DNA of 36,026 nt from Osedax symbiont Rs1 (GTDB lineage Bacteria > Pseudomonadota > Gammaproteobacteria > Pseudomonadales > Balneatricaceae), in assembly GCA_000416275.1 (NCBI GenBank), contig ASZJ01000144.1, forward strand, positions 1 through 36,026. The letters run 5' to 3'. Position numbers and translations under genes: made by a program. Numbering within the stretch: position 1 is the first letter of the stretch; each line of letters opens with the position of its first letter. The notes under the pieces are model-generated. The model saw only the letters and a program-made list of their open reading frames with translations. It ran no database searches and was not told the DNA's origin. This document shows, one piece after another, positions 35,677-36,026 of this stretch.

Positions 35677-35696
35677 CAGCTTGGTCTCTCTTTTAT

Positions 35697-35721
35697 AAGC
35701 CGCTGTTAGCGGCTTTTTTTT
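35697..35721 (+). terminator. Intrinsic terminator after ftsZ
   Basis: AAGCCGCT (35697–35704) and AGCGGCTT (35708–35715) form a perfect 8-bp stem with a 3-nt loop, ending in a run of eight T. Starts 20 bp after the ftsZ stop. Confidence 0.9.
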
Positions 35722-35730
35722 GTTTGCAAT

Positions 35731-35922
35731 TCATGAAAATTTCGATACGTAGCTGTGCTGTTCGGGTGATCTATCGAGAAGATCGAGTATGATGTTCGGT
35801 AATCGAGATGCCTCTTTGTGATAATTGGAGACCACCTCATCAAGCGCCTTCTCGGCTCTCTCCAACGAACTGGTTGTCCTTTTCCGTATTCGAAAGCACC
35901 CCAGATCGAAGGTGTCGACTAA
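35731..35922 (-). other. Unassigned 63-codon open frame, possible gene fragment
   Basis: Reading on the minus strand, an open frame without ATG runs between stop codons and contains a coherent amphipathic stretch (LERAEKALDEVVSNYHKEAS, then RLPNIILDLLDRSPEQHS). Only a TTG could start it, giving 44 residues. Base composition is more GC-rich than the neighbouring intergenic DNA. It may be the remnant of a displaced gene or an insertion, or chance. No family is recognised. Confidence 0.2.
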
Positions 35923-35943
35923 TCAGCTATAACAAATAAGGAT

Positions 35944-35965
35944 AGGCGTCGCGCAGCCGACGCCT
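35944..35965. other. Strong GC-rich hairpin near the right edge
   Basis: AGGCGTCG (35944–35951) pairs perfectly with CGACGCCT (35958–35965) around a 6-nt loop, extended outward by GATA/TATC with one bulge. It resembles REP-type or insertion-element hairpins and is unlike the AT-rich palindromes elsewhere in the window. The rest of 35966–36026 shows no supported feature. Confidence 0.45.
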
Positions 35966-36026
35966 TATCAGGTTGTTGGACAAGCCCGGTGGTGGCCGTA
36001 CCTTTATATTGTGGATAATGCATTAA

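Noticed and set aside
36010-36018. Perfect DnaA-box match (TTATCCACA on the minus strand) at the right edge
   Set aside because: A single consensus 9-mer is expected about once by chance in a window of this size, and no cluster of boxes or origin genes is nearby.
1-36026. tRNA or rRNA genes, prophage
   Set aside because: No T-loop/acceptor patterns, rRNA signatures, integrase or phage structural genes were recognised on either strand.

Overview
The window looks like the chromosome of an AT-leaning gammaproteobacterium related to the Pseudomonas / Cellvibrio / Oceanospirillum group. The block gyrA–serC–pheA–tyrA·aroA (fused)–cmk–rpsA–ihfB–lapA, with ubiG–mupP–yciK just upstream on the other strand, is the pseudomonad arrangement recalled from memory, with some members missing (mtnA, hisC). 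The following suggest a genome undergoing some erosion, as in host-associated lineages: long non-coding gaps, a frameshifted regulator, a chorismate mutase/prephenate dehydratase whose dehydratase motifs have decayed, and many palindromic repeats. The lifestyle is inference only.

Layout. 1–200: 3' end of an IS200/IS605-type transposase gene with hairpins. 243–5543: a LysR regulator broken by one base, facing a minus-strand cassette of glutamine-synthetase-like ligase, aldehyde dehydrogenase and iron alcohol dehydrogenase. This cassette is probably a gamma-glutamylation route for an amine or amino alcohol. 6174–8516 (minus): yciK-type reductase, MupP-type phosphatase, UbiG. 9008–10045: a diguanylate cyclase. 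10399–21052: gyrA, serC, pheA, tyrA-aroA, cmk, rpsA, ihfB, covering DNA topology, serine and aromatic amino-acid synthesis, CMP kinase and translation. 21059–21263: a small MITE-like element. 21298–25578: lapA, pyrF, sbcB, a secreted orphan protein and a PhnA/YjdM-like protein. 25749–29833 (minus): the YdbH–YnbE–YdbL envelope lipid-transport set. 30108–31940: a small membrane protein and rmuC. 31941–32942: a 1-kb AT-rich non-coding stretch with a periodic repeat array. 32943–35676: ftsA–ftsZ, cut off from the rest of the dcw cluster.

The strongest non-gene signals are three. (1) A family of at least six interspersed palindromic repeats in a short (~70 bp) and a long (~157 bp) form shares 15-bp ends of the type CCTGAATC(C/A)GTGACT. 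(2) A 205-bp MITE-like element has 16-bp perfect inverted ends and an AGAAT flanking duplication. (3) Four 19-bp imperfect palindromes at a regular 31–32 bp period lie upstream of ftsA. No rRNA, tRNA, CRISPR array or prophage was seen.
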